55,249 nucleotides of DNA from Aeromonas cavernicola (GTDB lineage: Bacteria > Pseudomonadota > Gammaproteobacteria > Enterobacterales > Aeromonadaceae): contig NZ_PGGC01000077.1 in the NCBI RefSeq assembly GCF_002795305.1, positions 1-55,249 of the forward strand, given 5' to 3'. The notes below the pieces were generated by a model, which saw nothing but the letters and a program-made list of their open reading frames with translations, did no database searches and was not told the origin of the DNA. Below are positions 27,604 through 36,250 of this stretch, one piece after another; the first letter of the stretch is position 1, and each line of letters opens with the position of its first letter. The translations under genes and the position numbers were made by a program.

Positions 27604-27957
27604 GTGGGCAAGTTATCAACCCATGTCTTAGACAGTTCACAAGGTAAACCCGCTGCAGGGGTAAGCTTTCATCTATATCGGTATGTCGGCCAAACATTTG
27701 AGCGAATATGTAGCCATATTACCAACCTTGATGGACGATGTGATGTGCCGCTTTTACAAGGGGATGATTTACAGCCTGGTCGTTATCAACTCATATTTGA
27801 GATGGGACCTTATTTCGATAAGCAGAACATAACCTTGCCGGAGATTAAGTTTTTAGATGATGTGGTTTTACAATTTAATATTACCAATGCTGCCGATAAC
27901 TTTCACGTTCCCCTCGTCGTTACCCCTTGGAGCTATTCAACCTATCGTGGTAGTTAA
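27604..27957 (+). CDS. hiuH: 5-hydroxyisourate hydrolase
   Basis: A 117-residue transthyretin-like homotetrameric enzyme hydrolysing 5-hydroxyisourate to OHCU. It starts GKLSTHVLD (catalytic His7), has LDGRCDVPLL (Arg), FHVPLVVTPWSYSTYRGS at the end with the family's His and the YRGS tail. The start is the GTG 8 nt after a GGAGG site; an in-frame TTG 15 nt upstream overlaps that site and is rejected. No signal peptide, unlike the exported YedX of E. coli, so it acts in the cytosol. It leads the set hiuH-puuD-uraD. Confidence 0.93.
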   Translation: MGKLSTHVLDSSQGKPAAGVSFHLYRYVGQTFERICSHITNLDGRCDVPLLQGDDLQPGRYQLIFEMGPYFDKQNITLPEIKFLDDVVLQFNITNAADNFHVPLVVTPWSYSTYRGS

Positions 27958-28018
27958 TATTTTATAGGCTTCTATGCAGGTAAACTCCTATAAAAATAAG
28001 GTTAAATAAGGATATAGA

Positions 28019-29305
28019 ATGGATTTCTTAATTGAATATGCGCATTTTCTCATCCGTTGGTTACATGTTATTGCCGCGATAGCTTGGATTGGTGAGTCGA
28101 TTTATTTTGTCATGCTCGACAACAGCCTCAAACCAGCGAGTGATGCTGAAGGCAAGAAAAAGGGATTTTTGGGTGAGTTATATGCCGTGCATGGTGGCGG
28201 CTTTTATCATTATCAAAAATATTTAACTAACCCACCGAAAATTCCAGCAGATTTACATTGGTCATTTTGGAAGTCCTATGTGACATGGCTGTCTGGTTTT
28301 GCGCTGTTTATCGTCGTATACATGCTCAACTCCAGTTTCTTATTGGTAGACCCCAATCTTAGTTGGAGCTGGTTTGCCAAGATGGATGGCATGACTGCGA
28401 ATTTAGTGGTGGTGTTATTCTTGCTGGCCGGTTGGTTGGTATATGACCAATTGTGCAAATTGATTAGCCCTAATATGGAGCAAGATGGTCTTTTATCTAT
28501 CGCTGTGGCAGTGATGATGATTGCCGTCGCTTACTTAAGCACGCACATGTTTCATGCACGTGCCGCTTTCTTGATCACTGGTGCGGTCATGGCAACCTGC
28601 ATGTCTGCCAATGTGTTTTTCTGGATTATTCCAGGACAAAGGCGGATGGTGAAAGCCCTTAAAGCGGGTGAAGCCGTCGATGGACTAGATGGTAAACGTG
28701 GCAAACAGCGCTCTTTACACAACACATATTTTACTTTGCCTGTTGTGATATTGATGCTGTCTAACCATTACTCGTTTATTTATTCCCATGAGTTTTCTTG
28801 GTTATTCATGGTCGGCTTTATTTTTGCTGGTGCCTTAATTCGTCAATACTTTGTTTCTATGCATGCAGGGAAAAACCAAGCGCCATTATTAGTAGCTGGC
28901 TGCGTGATTTTACTTGTTATTGGTTTTTTTGCCGCGCCACAAAACAAGTCAGCTAACGCTGTACAGCCATCAGCCGCAGCCACCACTATTTCTGCTGATA
29001 GTACCAATAAACCGCCTGAAAATACGCTAGCTGCCGCTACCTCGGGTAACGCTGCGCTTGGCCAACAAGATGAATTTAACAAAGTGGTCGAAGTGATTAA
29101 AAATCGCTGCACAGCTTGTCACGCAGACCAAGGCACTATTATGGCAGCACCACAAAAAGGGCTAGTGTTAACCAATCCAACTAACATTCAATTAAATGCA
29201 GAAAGAATAAAGAAGGAAGTGAATAGCAAAAATATGCCGCTAGGTAATGTTACTCAGATGACTGATGATGAACGCCTATTAATTAGTAATTGGGTAGTTC
29301 AGTAA
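28019..29305 (+). CDS. puuD: Membrane urate oxidase PuuD with C-terminal cytochrome c
   Basis: A 428-residue protein. The N-terminal part (1-305) is an eight-helix urate_ox_N membrane domain with HFLIRWLHVIAAIAWIGES, conserved histidines at 16, 58 and 64, and AVHGGGFYHYQKY. A proline/alanine-rich linker (about 306-345) leads to a small cytochrome c domain with the haem site CTACH (364-368) and a likely axial Met406. The family oxidises urate to 5-hydroxyisourate and passes electrons to the respiratory chain instead of making H2O2 as soluble uricase does. It lies 61 bp after hiuH and 55 bp before uraD, giving urate-to-allantoin in one block. AAGG precedes the ATG. Strikingly AT-rich. Confidence 0.93.
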   Translation: MDFLIEYAHFLIRWLHVIAAIAWIGESIYFVMLDNSLKPASDAEGKKKGFLGELYAVHGGGFYHYQKYLTNPPKIPADLHWSFWKSYVTWLSGFALFIVVYMLNSSFLLVDPNLSWSWFAKMDGMTANLVVVLFLLAGWLVYDQLCKLISPNMEQDGLLSIAVAVMMIAVAYLSTHMFHARAAFLITGAVMATCMSANVFFWIIPGQRRMVKALKAGEAVDGLDGKRGKQRSLHNTYFTLPVVILMLSNHYSFIYSHEFSWLFMVGFIFAGALIRQYFVSMHAGKNQAPLLVAGCVILLVIGFFAAPQNKSANAVQPSAAATTISADSTNKPPENTLAAATSGNAALGQQDEFNKVVEVIKNRCTACHADQGTIMAAPQKGLVLTNPTNIQLNAERIKKEVNSKNMPLGNVTQMTDDERLLISNWVVQ

Positions 29306-29360
29306 TATTATTGAGTGATGTTGATGGGTATTATAAAAAGCAAAAATAAAAGGTAATACT

Positions 29361-29864
29361 ATGTTGCTTACCGAATTAAATCAGTTTGCTAGTGCCAGCT
29401 TTATTGAGCATTTGGCAGATATATTTGAACATTCGCCATGGGTCGCTGAAGGCGCCTTAGCCACGCGCCCTTATAGCGGGATTGATGAGCTCCACCAGGC
29501 CATGGTTAATGTGGTCGAGTGTGCTGATCTTGCACAGCAACTAGCGTTAATTCGTGCGCACCCTGAATTAGCTGGCAAGGCGGCGATCCGTGGTGAACTT
29601 ACCGCTGCATCGACCAATGAGCAGCAAGGGGCCGGTTTAAATGCGTGCAGTGCCGAAGAGTTTCAGCAATTGCAATATTTGAATCAGCGTTACAATGAAC
29701 AGTTTGGCTTTCCTTTTATCATCGCAGTAAAAGGTCATAACAGAGAAAGTATTATTCAAGCGTTTACTCAGCGATTGGCTAACTCGCGTGAGCAGGAGAT
29801 AAAAACTGCGTTGACACAGATCTACCAAATTGCTTATTTCCGCTTACATGCTTTATTAGCATAA
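29361..29864 (+). CDS. uraD: OHCU decarboxylase (cytoplasmic copy)
   Basis: A 167-residue enzyme turning 2-oxo-4-hydroxy-4-carboxy-5-ureidoimidazoline into (S)-allantoin. His67 in RAHPELAGKAA is the catalytic histidine, Glu87 lies in STNEQQGAGLNACS, FGFPFIIAVKGHNR follows, and Arg143 in NSREQEIKTAL completes the set. No signal peptide, unlike the second copy at 23613-24200. AAAAGG lies a normal distance before the ATG, and it is third in the hiuH-puuD-uraD row. Confidence 0.94.
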   Translation: MLLTELNQFASASFIEHLADIFEHSPWVAEGALATRPYSGIDELHQAMVNVVECADLAQQLALIRAHPELAGKAAIRGELTAASTNEQQGAGLNACSAEEFQQLQYLNQRYNEQFGFPFIIAVKGHNRESIIQAFTQRLANSREQEIKTALTQIYQIAYFRLHALLA

Positions 29865-29884
29865 GACATGTGGCAAATTTATTA

Positions 29885-29924
29885 ATTTCAATTATGGTGG
29901 TGGTTTCCTCCACCCAATTGAAAT
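29885..29924 (+). terminator. Hairpin after uraD
   Basis: ATTTCAATT (29885-29893) pairs perfectly with AATTGAAAT (29916-29924), and GGTGG/CCACC can extend the inner stem around TTTCCT. No T-run follows, so attenuation or processing before the urate permease is possible. Confidence 0.5.
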
Positions 29925-30015
29925 ACTGGGTATGTTAATGTCAGTCTGAAACTATGTAGCACGCGAGGCTTGATACTAGCCAGTGGTCATCACTCTTATC
30001 GAAAGGGATATTTTA

Positions 30016-30120
30016 ATGCGACATTGCCGACAATACTTATCCGCACCATTTTTAATGGCTGCATGTATATGTAGTTCAGTAAAATATTGCATCACCGTGG
30101 AGACAATATCTCATGAGTAA
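30016..30120 (+). CDS. Possible 34-codon upstream ORF overlapping the urate permease start
   Basis: ATG with AAAGGGATATTTTA in front opens a 34-codon frame (MRHCRQYLSAPFLMAACICS...) whose stop overlaps the permease start codon by 8 nt (ATGAGTAA). A cysteine-rich, partly hydrophobic peptide with no family I know. Such tight overlap is typical of translational coupling, but the frame is short and could be accidental. Confidence 0.25.
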   Translation: MRHCRQYLSAPFLMAACICSSVKYCITVETISHE

Positions 30121-31483
30121 AAGTGTTAACTCGGTTGATCAGCGTCTACCTGCAAATAAATTATGGACCTTAGGGATTCAGCATGTTTTGGTTATGTATG
30201 CGGGAGCCATTGCAGTTCCACTGATTATTGCGAAGAACTTAGGTCTGAGCGAGCAAGAAACGGCGATGCTGATCAGTGCCGATCTATTTTGCTGTGGTGT
30301 CGCTACTATTTTACAATCATTGGGTGTAGGTAAATACATCGGTATTAGGATGCCGGTCATTATGGCGGTAACATTTGCCGCAGTGCCTCCGATGATGGCG
30401 ATTGGCAATAATAGTGAGCTAGGTATCCAAGGTATATTTGGTGCCACGATTGCAGCAGGTATTATTTCTTTCTTTTTCGTACCTTTAATTGGCAAGCTTA
30501 AAGGGCTGTTCCCTCATGTTGTAACTGGTGTGGTTATCACCTCAATTGGTATTTCCATTATGGGGGTCGGTATTAACTGGGCCGCAGGGGGCTCAGAAGC
30601 AATAGCGAAAGGAACTTATGGTGATTTACGCTATATCGGGACTGCATGGGCAGTATTGGTCTTTATATTGTTGATCACCCGCTTTGCTAAAGGTTTTATC
30701 AGCAATATCTCGGTGTTACTTGGGATTATCTTTGGGTTTATTGTTGCATGGCAGATGGGGGAAATTAGTTTTGCTAAAGTTGCTGATGCCTCGTGGTTTG
30801 GTATCGTGACGCCTTTTGCATTTGGTATGCCTAAGTTTGAGTTTTGGTCAATTCTGACCATGACGATTGTCTGTTTGATCGTGTTTATTGAATCACTGGG
30901 TATGTTTATGGCTCTTGGCGATATAGTCGAGCAGCCGGTCGATGAAAAAGCCTTAAATCGTGGGTTACGAGTCGATGCTATCGGGACTGTTATTGGTGGC
31001 GTATTCAACTCATTTCCCCACACCTCATTCTCACAAAATATCGGATTGGTCAGCCTGACGGGGATCCGTAGTCGCTATGTCTGTGTGGCCAGCGGTGTCA
31101 TTTTAATTATGTTTAGCTTAATGCCTAAGATGAGCGCATTTATCTCTTCCATCCCTTTATTTGTGTTAGGGGGGGCAGGAATTGTGATGTTTGGCATGGT
31201 ATTAGCGACGGGGATTAAGATTTTATCACTGGTTGATTATCAGAATAATCGCTACAACTTGTATATTGTCGCGATCAGTCTTGGTATGGGGATGATCCCT
31301 ATTGTGGCAAAAGACTTTTTCAAATATATGCCGGAGTATTTATCGCCGTTATTACACAGTGGTATCTTAATTGCGACCTTATGGGCGGTAGGTTTAAATA
31401 TTTATCTCAACCATTTTGATACCATACTAGAAAAGCTTGGCTTTGTTTTGCCTAAAAAGCCGCTGAAAAAGACCGCAGAATAA
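30113..31483 (+). CDS. uacT: NCS2 urate/xanthine permease, UacT-like
   Basis: A 456-residue, 14-helix inner-membrane carrier of the nucleobase-ascorbate (NCS2) family. It tracks E. coli UacT (YgfU) closely: LGIQHVLVMYAGAIAVPLI, DLFCCGVATILQSLGVG, GIRMPVIMAVTFAAVPPM, VTGVVITSIGISI, FGMPKFEFWSILTM, IESLGMFMALGDIV and the NAT signature GVFNSFPHTSFSQNIGLVS, with the essential Glu in FIESLGMF. UacT carries urate with protons. It lies 248 bp after uraD and would supply PuuD's substrate, though it may have its own promoter. Low GC like its neighbours. Confidence 0.9.
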   Translation: MSKSVNSVDQRLPANKLWTLGIQHVLVMYAGAIAVPLIIAKNLGLSEQETAMLISADLFCCGVATILQSLGVGKYIGIRMPVIMAVTFAAVPPMMAIGNNSELGIQGIFGATIAAGIISFFFVPLIGKLKGLFPHVVTGVVITSIGISIMGVGINWAAGGSEAIAKGTYGDLRYIGTAWAVLVFILLITRFAKGFISNISVLLGIIFGFIVAWQMGEISFAKVADASWFGIVTPFAFGMPKFEFWSILTMTIVCLIVFIESLGMFMALGDIVEQPVDEKALNRGLRVDAIGTVIGGVFNSFPHTSFSQNIGLVSLTGIRSRYVCVASGVILIMFSLMPKMSAFISSIPLFVLGGAGIVMFGMVLATGIKILSLVDYQNNRYNLYIVAISLGMGMIPIVAKDFFKYMPEYLSPLLHSGILIATLWAVGLNIYLNHFDTILEKLGFVLPKKPLKKTAE

Positions 31484-31542
31484 CATTGGCCATGATTACT
31501 AGGATTAATCGCTAATCTTCGGCCTAGCTCATCCTTGTTGTT

Positions 31543-31576
31543 GCCTACGGTTAACCGATTATGGTTAGCAGTAGGC
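31543..31576 (+). terminator. Hairpin between uacT and the pseudopilin gene
   Basis: GCCTAC/GTAGGC outer stem with an inner GTTAACC / GGTTAGC stem and one mismatch. It lies between two convergent genes and could end both; no T-run. Confidence 0.45.
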
Positions 31577-31728
31577 AGCGACCATGGAATAAGTTGCCAC
31601 ATTATCGGACTAGCAGATTGGCGCTGATCTCAAGGCGTATAGCGCAGATATTATTTACTGGGTAACGCTGGCCTATCGCCGAAATAGCCTGGATGGTTTG
31701 GGTTTATTAACCACTGCGGCGATACAGA

Positions 31729-32247
31729 TCACGGACAAATAAGCGAGTCAGTCGCGATACTACTCCGCCCTGAGGGAGAGATAGTTACATTAACCATGGG
31801 TTGCTGGCTCACGCAGAGTTGGAACGTCATATGGGTGCCGATGGCGGTGCCATCTGGCGAGAATTGGGTGAACTGGCGATTGCCGTTCAGGGTTAAGTTA
31901 TTCGGTAGGGGATCACTGGCTGCCAGCAGCTGTTCGTTAGCATTTAATATTTGGTCGGAGCTGCTATCAATGAATACGATCAAGCGCGATGCACCTGCTG
32001 TATTGGCATCGAGACAAGACTCCCCATTATTGTTGTCGCTTACGGCTAAGCACACGGTCATCAGCTGCTGATTATCGATGGCTTGCTGGCGAGCATAATT
32101 AAGGTGCTGGAGCAGATGTTGTGCGTATTGATGGGCAATATTGCTATTAAGCAGGTTAACGAGTGAAGGAGCGCCGATCCCCAGCAGTATCACACCCAGG
32201 GCTATCCCTATCAGTAACTCCAGCAGAGTAAACCCACTTCGTTTCAT
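31729..32247 (-). CDS. Type IV pseudopilin, FimT/GspH family
   Basis: A 172-residue protein with a short class-III leader ending SG before FTLLELLIGIALGVILL: prepilin peptidase would cut after the Gly and methylate the Phe, and Glu at mature position 5 is conserved. The rest has the GspH/FimT beta fold (AQHLLQHLNYARQQAIDNQQLMTVCL; SGRSSIATDSLICP), with cysteine pairs. Relatives are minor pilins that start type IV pilus or type II secretion fibres. Several starts are possible: a GTG at 32280, an ATG at 32256 or the ATG used here, which has GGGGGG 9 nt upstream and gives a normal five-residue leader. Unusually it stands alone, without the other minor pilins. Confidence 0.85.
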   Translation of the reverse strand: MKRSGFTLLELLIGIALGVILLGIGAPSLVNLLNSNIAHQYAQHLLQHLNYARQQAIDNQQLMTVCLAVSDNNNGESCLDANTAGASRLIVFIDSSSDQILNANEQLLAASDPLPNNLTLNGNRQFTQFSPDGTAIGTHMTFQLCVSQQPMVNVTISPSGRSSIATDSLICP

Positions 32248-32459
32248 GATTGCCATCCCCCCACTCTTAGGTTTTTTCACTTGTAGGGAGTCATGTAACC
32301 GTTAGCTACATGCCATGTTCATCTCTGATGACTCAGCAGTCATGCTGGGCTAATCATGGTTATAAACCCACGATCACCTAGTTGCAAACGCCTGCTCATG
32401 AGTGAAGGGGCGGATCAGTCAGGATCTTGGTTGTGGCATCGTGCCGATCTCATCTATCA

Positions 32460-32494
32460 GATAAGCCATGGGCAACCGTTGCCCATGGCTTATC
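32460..32494 (-). terminator. lipA terminator hairpin
   Basis: A perfect 16-bp stem (GATAAGCCATGGGCAA and its complement) with a 3-base loop starting 15 bp below the lipA stop. It lacks a T-run, but its length suggests a strong end or processing signal for the lip operon. Confidence 0.7.
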
Positions 32495-32508
32495 AATACC
32501 CAGTCCAG

Positions 32509-33489
32509 CTATTTGGCTTGGTAACCGACAATATCTTCGCCTTTTGCCTGCAGGTCCGCGTGATAAGAAGAGCGCACAAAAGGGCCGCAGGCGGCGTGGG
32601 TAAAGCCTAGCCCCATGGCCACCTCTTTGAGCTGGTCAAACTCTGCCGGTGGTACGTAGCGTTTGACCGGCAGGTGGTGGCGGCTTGGCTGCAGATATTG
32701 ACCGAGGGTTAGCATGTTGACCCCGTGCTCACGCAGATCCTTGAGTACCTGTACTATCTCTTCATTGGTCTCACCTAATCCCATCATGACCCCAGACTTG
32801 GTCGGTATATGCGGATGCATCTCCTTGATGCGGCGCAGCAGCTCCAGTGACCACTTGTAATCGGCCCCTGGGCGGGCCACGCGATACATGCGCGGGGCGG
32901 TTTCCAGGTTGTGGTTGAAGACGTCTGGCGGCGTCTCGCGGAACACCTCCAGTGCCTGCTCCATCCGGCCACGGAAGTCCGGGGTCAGGATCTCGATGCG
33001 GGTCTGCGGGCTGTGCTCGCGGATCTCGCGAATGCAGTCGGCGAAGTGCTGGGCACCGCCGTCGCGCAGGTCATCGCGATCCACCGAAGTGATCACCACA
33101 TACTTGAGGTTCATCTCCTTGATGGTCAGCGCCAGCTTCTTCGGCTCTTCCGGATCGAGTGCCAGCGGACGGCCGTGGGCCACGTCGCAGAAGGGGCAGC
33201 GACGAGTGCAAATAGCGCCCATGATCATGAAGGTGGCGGTGCCGTGGTTGAAGCACTCCGCCAAATTGGGGCAGGAGGCCTCTTCACAGACCGAATGCAG
33301 CTTGTTTTTACGCAGGGTGCTCTTGATATGCTCGATTTTTTGGCTCGACGCAGGCAGCTTAATCCGCATCCAATCAGGCTTGCGCAGCACTTCCTCGGTG
33401 GGATCTGGCATGAATTTCACCGGGATCAGGGCCATCTTGTCGCCATCCCGTAGCTTGACGCCCGGCTCCATACGAACGGGTTTGCTCAT
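32509..33489 (-). CDS. lipA: Lipoyl synthase
   Basis: A 326-residue radical-SAM enzyme inserting two sulfurs into octanoyl groups on lipoyl domains. Two iron-sulfur sites are visible: the auxiliary cluster C-x4-C-x5-C in [12 protein letters not shown], sacrificed as sulfur donor, and the SAM-cluster C-x3-C-x2-C in [34 protein letters not shown] and the C-terminal RSSYHA, whose Ser binds the auxiliary cluster, are also present. It follows lipB on the same strand with an 85-bp gap, the usual ybeD-lipB-lipA arrangement. Confidence 0.98.
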   Translation of the reverse strand: MSKPVRMEPGVKLRDGDKMALIPVKFMPDPTEEVLRKPDWMRIKLPASSQKIEHIKSTLRKNKLHSVCEEASCPNLAECFNHGTATFMIMGAICTRRCPFCDVAHGRPLALDPEEPKKLALTIKEMNLKYVVITSVDRDDLRDGGAQHFADCIREIREHSPQTRIEILTPDFRGRMEQALEVFRETPPDVFNHNLETAPRMYRVARPGADYKWSLELLRRIKEMHPHIPTKSGVMMGLGETNEEIVQVLKDLREHGVNMLTLGQYLQPSRHHLPVKRYVPPAEFDQLKEVAMGLGFTHAACGPFVRSSYHADLQAKGEDIVGYQAK

Positions 33490-33574
33490 GATTCACTCTC
33501 GGTGTTTGTTGTGGTCGGATTGATCATCACCAATGGCATCTCGATGCCCTTAGCACGACGCTGCATGGGGTTGT

Positions 33575-34249
33575 TCATGCTGTTTCGTCGATGTTATTGA
33601 TGGCTTGATACCCCATCAGCTGGGCCAGCTCGGCCACCAAGATGGGGTATGCCTCTGCCACGCTGTGTGGGCCACCCAGCGCGCTGGTCTGGGTCATGGC
33701 CATGCCCGCATAGCCGCACGGATTGATGTGCAGGAAGGGGCTCATCTCCATGTTGATATTGAGGGCCAGCCCATGAAAGGAGCATCCCTTACGGATACGC
33801 AGCCCCAACGATGCAAGCTTCGCCTCGATACCCAGATCGTTTTTCACATAAACCCCAGGGGCGTCTGCTTTGGCGTAGGCGTGGATATGGTATTGGGCGA
33901 CGGTGCGGATAATGGCGGTTTCCAGGGCGGTCACCAACTCGCGCACGGACAGTTGGCTGCGGCGCACATCCACCAGCACGTAAAGCACCAGCTGGCCGGG
34001 GCCGTGATAGGTGACTTGGCCACCGCGATCACTGTGCACCACTGGGATCTGGCCCGGATTAAGCAGATGTTCGGCTTTGCCCGCTTGCCCTTGGGTATAG
34101 ACGGGGTCGTGCTCCACCACCCAAAACTCATCTGGGGTGTCGCTACTGCGACTATCAGTGAAGGCTTTCATGGCTTCCCATACTCGCTGGTAGGGGCGGC
34201 GACCCAAATGCCTAACTATCAACGGAAGTTGGGAAATCCCAGCTGGCAT
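33575..34249 (-). CDS. lipB: Octanoyl-[ACP]:protein octanoyltransferase
   Basis: A 224-residue enzyme moving octanoyl from acyl carrier protein to lipoyl domains. Motifs: [41 protein letters not shown], the lysine of [13 protein letters not shown] and the thioester cysteine of NPCGYAGM. The frame extends 11 codons upstream into a hairpin; I chose MPAGISQ, which has GAGGAA just in front and aligns with the E. coli N-terminus. It lies between ybeD and lipA. Confidence 0.96.
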   Translation of the reverse strand: MPAGISQLPLIVRHLGRRPYQRVWEAMKAFTDSRSSDTPDEFWVVEHDPVYTQGQAGKAEHLLNPGQIPVVHSDRGGQVTYHGPGQLVLYVLVDVRRSQLSVRELVTALETAIIRTVAQYHIHAYAKADAPGVYVKNDLGIEAKLASLGLRIRKGCSFHGLALNINMEMSPFLHINPCGYAGMAMTQTSALGGPHSVAEAYPILVAELAQLMGYQAINNIDETA

Positions 34250-34285
34250 GGCTTCCTCACGACGGGCTGTTCGGCTAAACATGAT

Positions 34286-34304
34286 CGCCCCGCAAGCCGG
34301 GGCG
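34286..34304 (-). terminator. Hairpin between ybeD and lipB
   Basis: A 7-bp stem (CGCCCCG / CGGGGCG) with a 5-base loop lies 9 bp below ybeD, directly in front of lipB. Without a T-run it is probably an attenuator or processing site. Confidence 0.45.
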
Positions 34305-34313
34305 AGAAAGAAA

Positions 34314-34577
34314 CTACAGGACGTATTTTACCAGCGCGATCTTACCAAGCGCGGCATACATGGTTTCGATATGCTCCTTGCTCTGGGCGGTCACGGTCAC
34401 ACGCACTGAGTGGTAGTTGCCCTTGGAGCTGGGCTGGACCGTCGGGCTGTAGGTGCCGGGCGCATGCTGCTGAAGGACTGCCACCACCATGTCCGGCAGA
34501 GCCGGATCGGCGATGCCGAGCACTTTGAACGGAAATTCGCAGGGAAATTCCAGCAGTTCGTCAAACTTGGTATTCAT
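34314..34577 (-). CDS. ybeD: YbeD/DUF493 family regulator-like protein
   Basis: An 87-residue cytosolic protein, the same length as E. coli YbeD. It begins [21 protein letters not shown] and ends [12 protein letters not shown], with the central [20 protein letters not shown] giving an ACT-like ferredoxin fold. The function is unproven; its constant place before lipB suggests a link to lipoate or the enzymes that carry it. Confidence 0.93.
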   Translation of the reverse strand: MNTKFDELLEFPCEFPFKVLGIADPALPDMVVAVLQQHAPGTYSPTVQPSSKGNYHSVRVTVTAQSKEHIETMYAALGKIALVKYVL

Positions 34578-34813
34578 TTACTCACCTTTGGATCATCACA
34601 GCGATGATCGTTTCTTTATGGCTACTCACACATACTCTTCGTGGACCACCATGTCACGACGAAGGTGACATGGGATGATATGGATGTCGCAAGTATCTAG
34701 ATCAGAACCCGCACCCATGTACACGGGGCAGAGGCGCTGTTTTTATCACAAATTGGGATGGGGCGGAACCGGCAGATGATAGGGGTATCGGGTTCGTTGC
34801 CTAGGAAAACGAA

Positions 34814-34837
34814 CAGCGGCGCCCGCTGGCGCCGCTG
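34814..34837 (-). terminator. dacA terminator
   Basis: A perfect 10-bp stem (CAGCGGCGCC / GGCGCCGCTG), 4-base loop, followed on the minus strand by TTCGTTTTCC. Lies 26 bp below dacA. Confidence 0.85.
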
Positions 34838-34863
34838 TGGTGGGGCTATGCCACGCTGGGGGA

Positions 34864-36075
34864 TTACTTGAACCAGCTGGCGACCAGCATCACCACATAA
34901 TCCCACAGACGGCTGATCAAACCACCCTCAGCCACCTCTTCCAGCGCCACCAACGGCACCTGTTTAATCTCTTTTTCCCCTTGCTTGAGGAACACGATGC
35001 CGACCTGCTGCCCTTTGGCCAACGGGGCTTTCAGTTCGCTATTCAGTTGGAAATCGGCTTTGAGGTTGTTGCCTTGGCCACGGGTGACCAATACCGACAC
35101 ATCCTGATCGACACCGAGTTTCACTTGTGGCTTGTCGCCCATCCAGATTTTCTGGGTGACCAATTCGGTGCCCGCTTTGTAGGGGGTCAGGCTCTGGAAG
35201 AAGCGAAAACCATAGGTCAGCAGCTTTTTACTCTCGGCAGCGCGCGAGCCCTCGCTGCTGGCTCCCAGCACCACGGCGATCAGGCGCATCCCTTCGTTGT
35301 TGGTCGCAGAAGAGACCAAGTTATAGCCGACCTGACTGACGTGACCGGTCTTGATGCCATCCACTTGTAGCGACTGATCCCACAGCAGGCGGTTACGGTT
35401 GTGCTGGGTGATGCCATTGAAGACAAACGACTTCTGGGCGTAAATCTTGTACTCCTCCGGCTGATCGTGGATCAGCGCCTGACCCAAGCGGGCCATGTCG
35501 CGGGCAGTACTGTAGTGCCCCTCTTCATCGAGGCCGTGAGGATTTTTGAACTGGGAGTCTTTCATGCCGAGCTTGGCGGCCCAAGCATTCATCAGGCTGG
35601 CGAAGGAGTCGGTACTGCCGGCCAGATGTTCTGCCATGGCAACGCAGGCATCGTTACCCGATTGGATGATGATGCCCTTGTTGAGATCATCGACGGAGAC
35701 CTGCTTACCCACTTCGATAAACATCTTGGAAGAGTCGGAGTAGTTTTTTGACCACGCATTCTCGCTGATGGTCACCATGTCGGTGCCCTTGATTTTTCCT
35801 TTGAGCAGTTCATCGCCAACGATGTAGGAAGTCATCATTTTGGTCAGGCTAGCAGGTGGCAGACGCTCATCAGCATTGGCCTCTGCCAGCACCTGACCGG
35901 AGTAATAGTCGATCAGGATATGCGCCTTGGCGGAGATTTCCGGCGCGGCAGGCACTACCACGGGATTGGCGTTAGGCGTTGGGGTCGGTACTGGTACCGG
36001 CGTCGGCGTGTTGGCCTGTGCGGTAGCACTTAACAGTGAGGCCAGAATCACTGAGCGGGCAAATTTGGACATCAT
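34864..36075 (-). CDS. dacA: D-alanyl-D-alanine carboxypeptidase (PBP5-like)
   Basis: A 403-residue periplasmic enzyme trimming the terminal D-Ala of peptidoglycan stems. The three active-site motifs are ASLTKMM (SxxK), QSGNDAC (SxN) and GIKTGH (KTG). A signal peptide ends near AQA; next comes a proline-rich stretch (PTPVPVPTPTPNANP) longer than in E. coli PBP5. The C-terminal beta domain ends in an amphipathic helix (ISRLWDYVVMLVASWFK) that anchors the protein to the membrane surface. The long upstream frame has no ribosome site; AGGA sits before MMSKFARS. It is 175 bp below rlpA. Confidence 0.96.
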   Translation of the reverse strand: MMSKFARSVILASLLSATAQANTPTPVPVPTPTPNANPVVVPAAPEISAKAHILIDYYSGQVLAEANADERLPPASLTKMMTSYIVGDELLKGKIKGTDMVTISENAWSKNYSDSSKMFIEVGKQVSVDDLNKGIIIQSGNDACVAMAEHLAGSTDSFASLMNAWAAKLGMKDSQFKNPHGLDEEGHYSTARDMARLGQALIHDQPEEYKIYAQKSFVFNGITQHNRNRLLWDQSLQVDGIKTGHVSQVGYNLVSSATNNEGMRLIAVVLGASSEGSRAAESKKLLTYGFRFFQSLTPYKAGTELVTQKIWMGDKPQVKLGVDQDVSVLVTRGQGNNLKADFQLNSELKAPLAKGQQVGIVFLKQGEKEIKQVPLVALEEVAEGGLISRLWDYVVMLVASWFK

Positions 36076-36250
36076 GAAATTCCTGCGAGCCAGATGGGGA
36101 TAAAATGCGGGCATCACTATACCAGATGCGACCGCATGGCATAGCCTGACGTGGCGATCATCTCTGGTTTTTTGCCCAGATCGGCTCGCTAAGGTGGTGA
36201 AATTGGCCACTGTCGCCTGCCGTGCTGGGCGTTGCCCGCCAGATAGCGGA

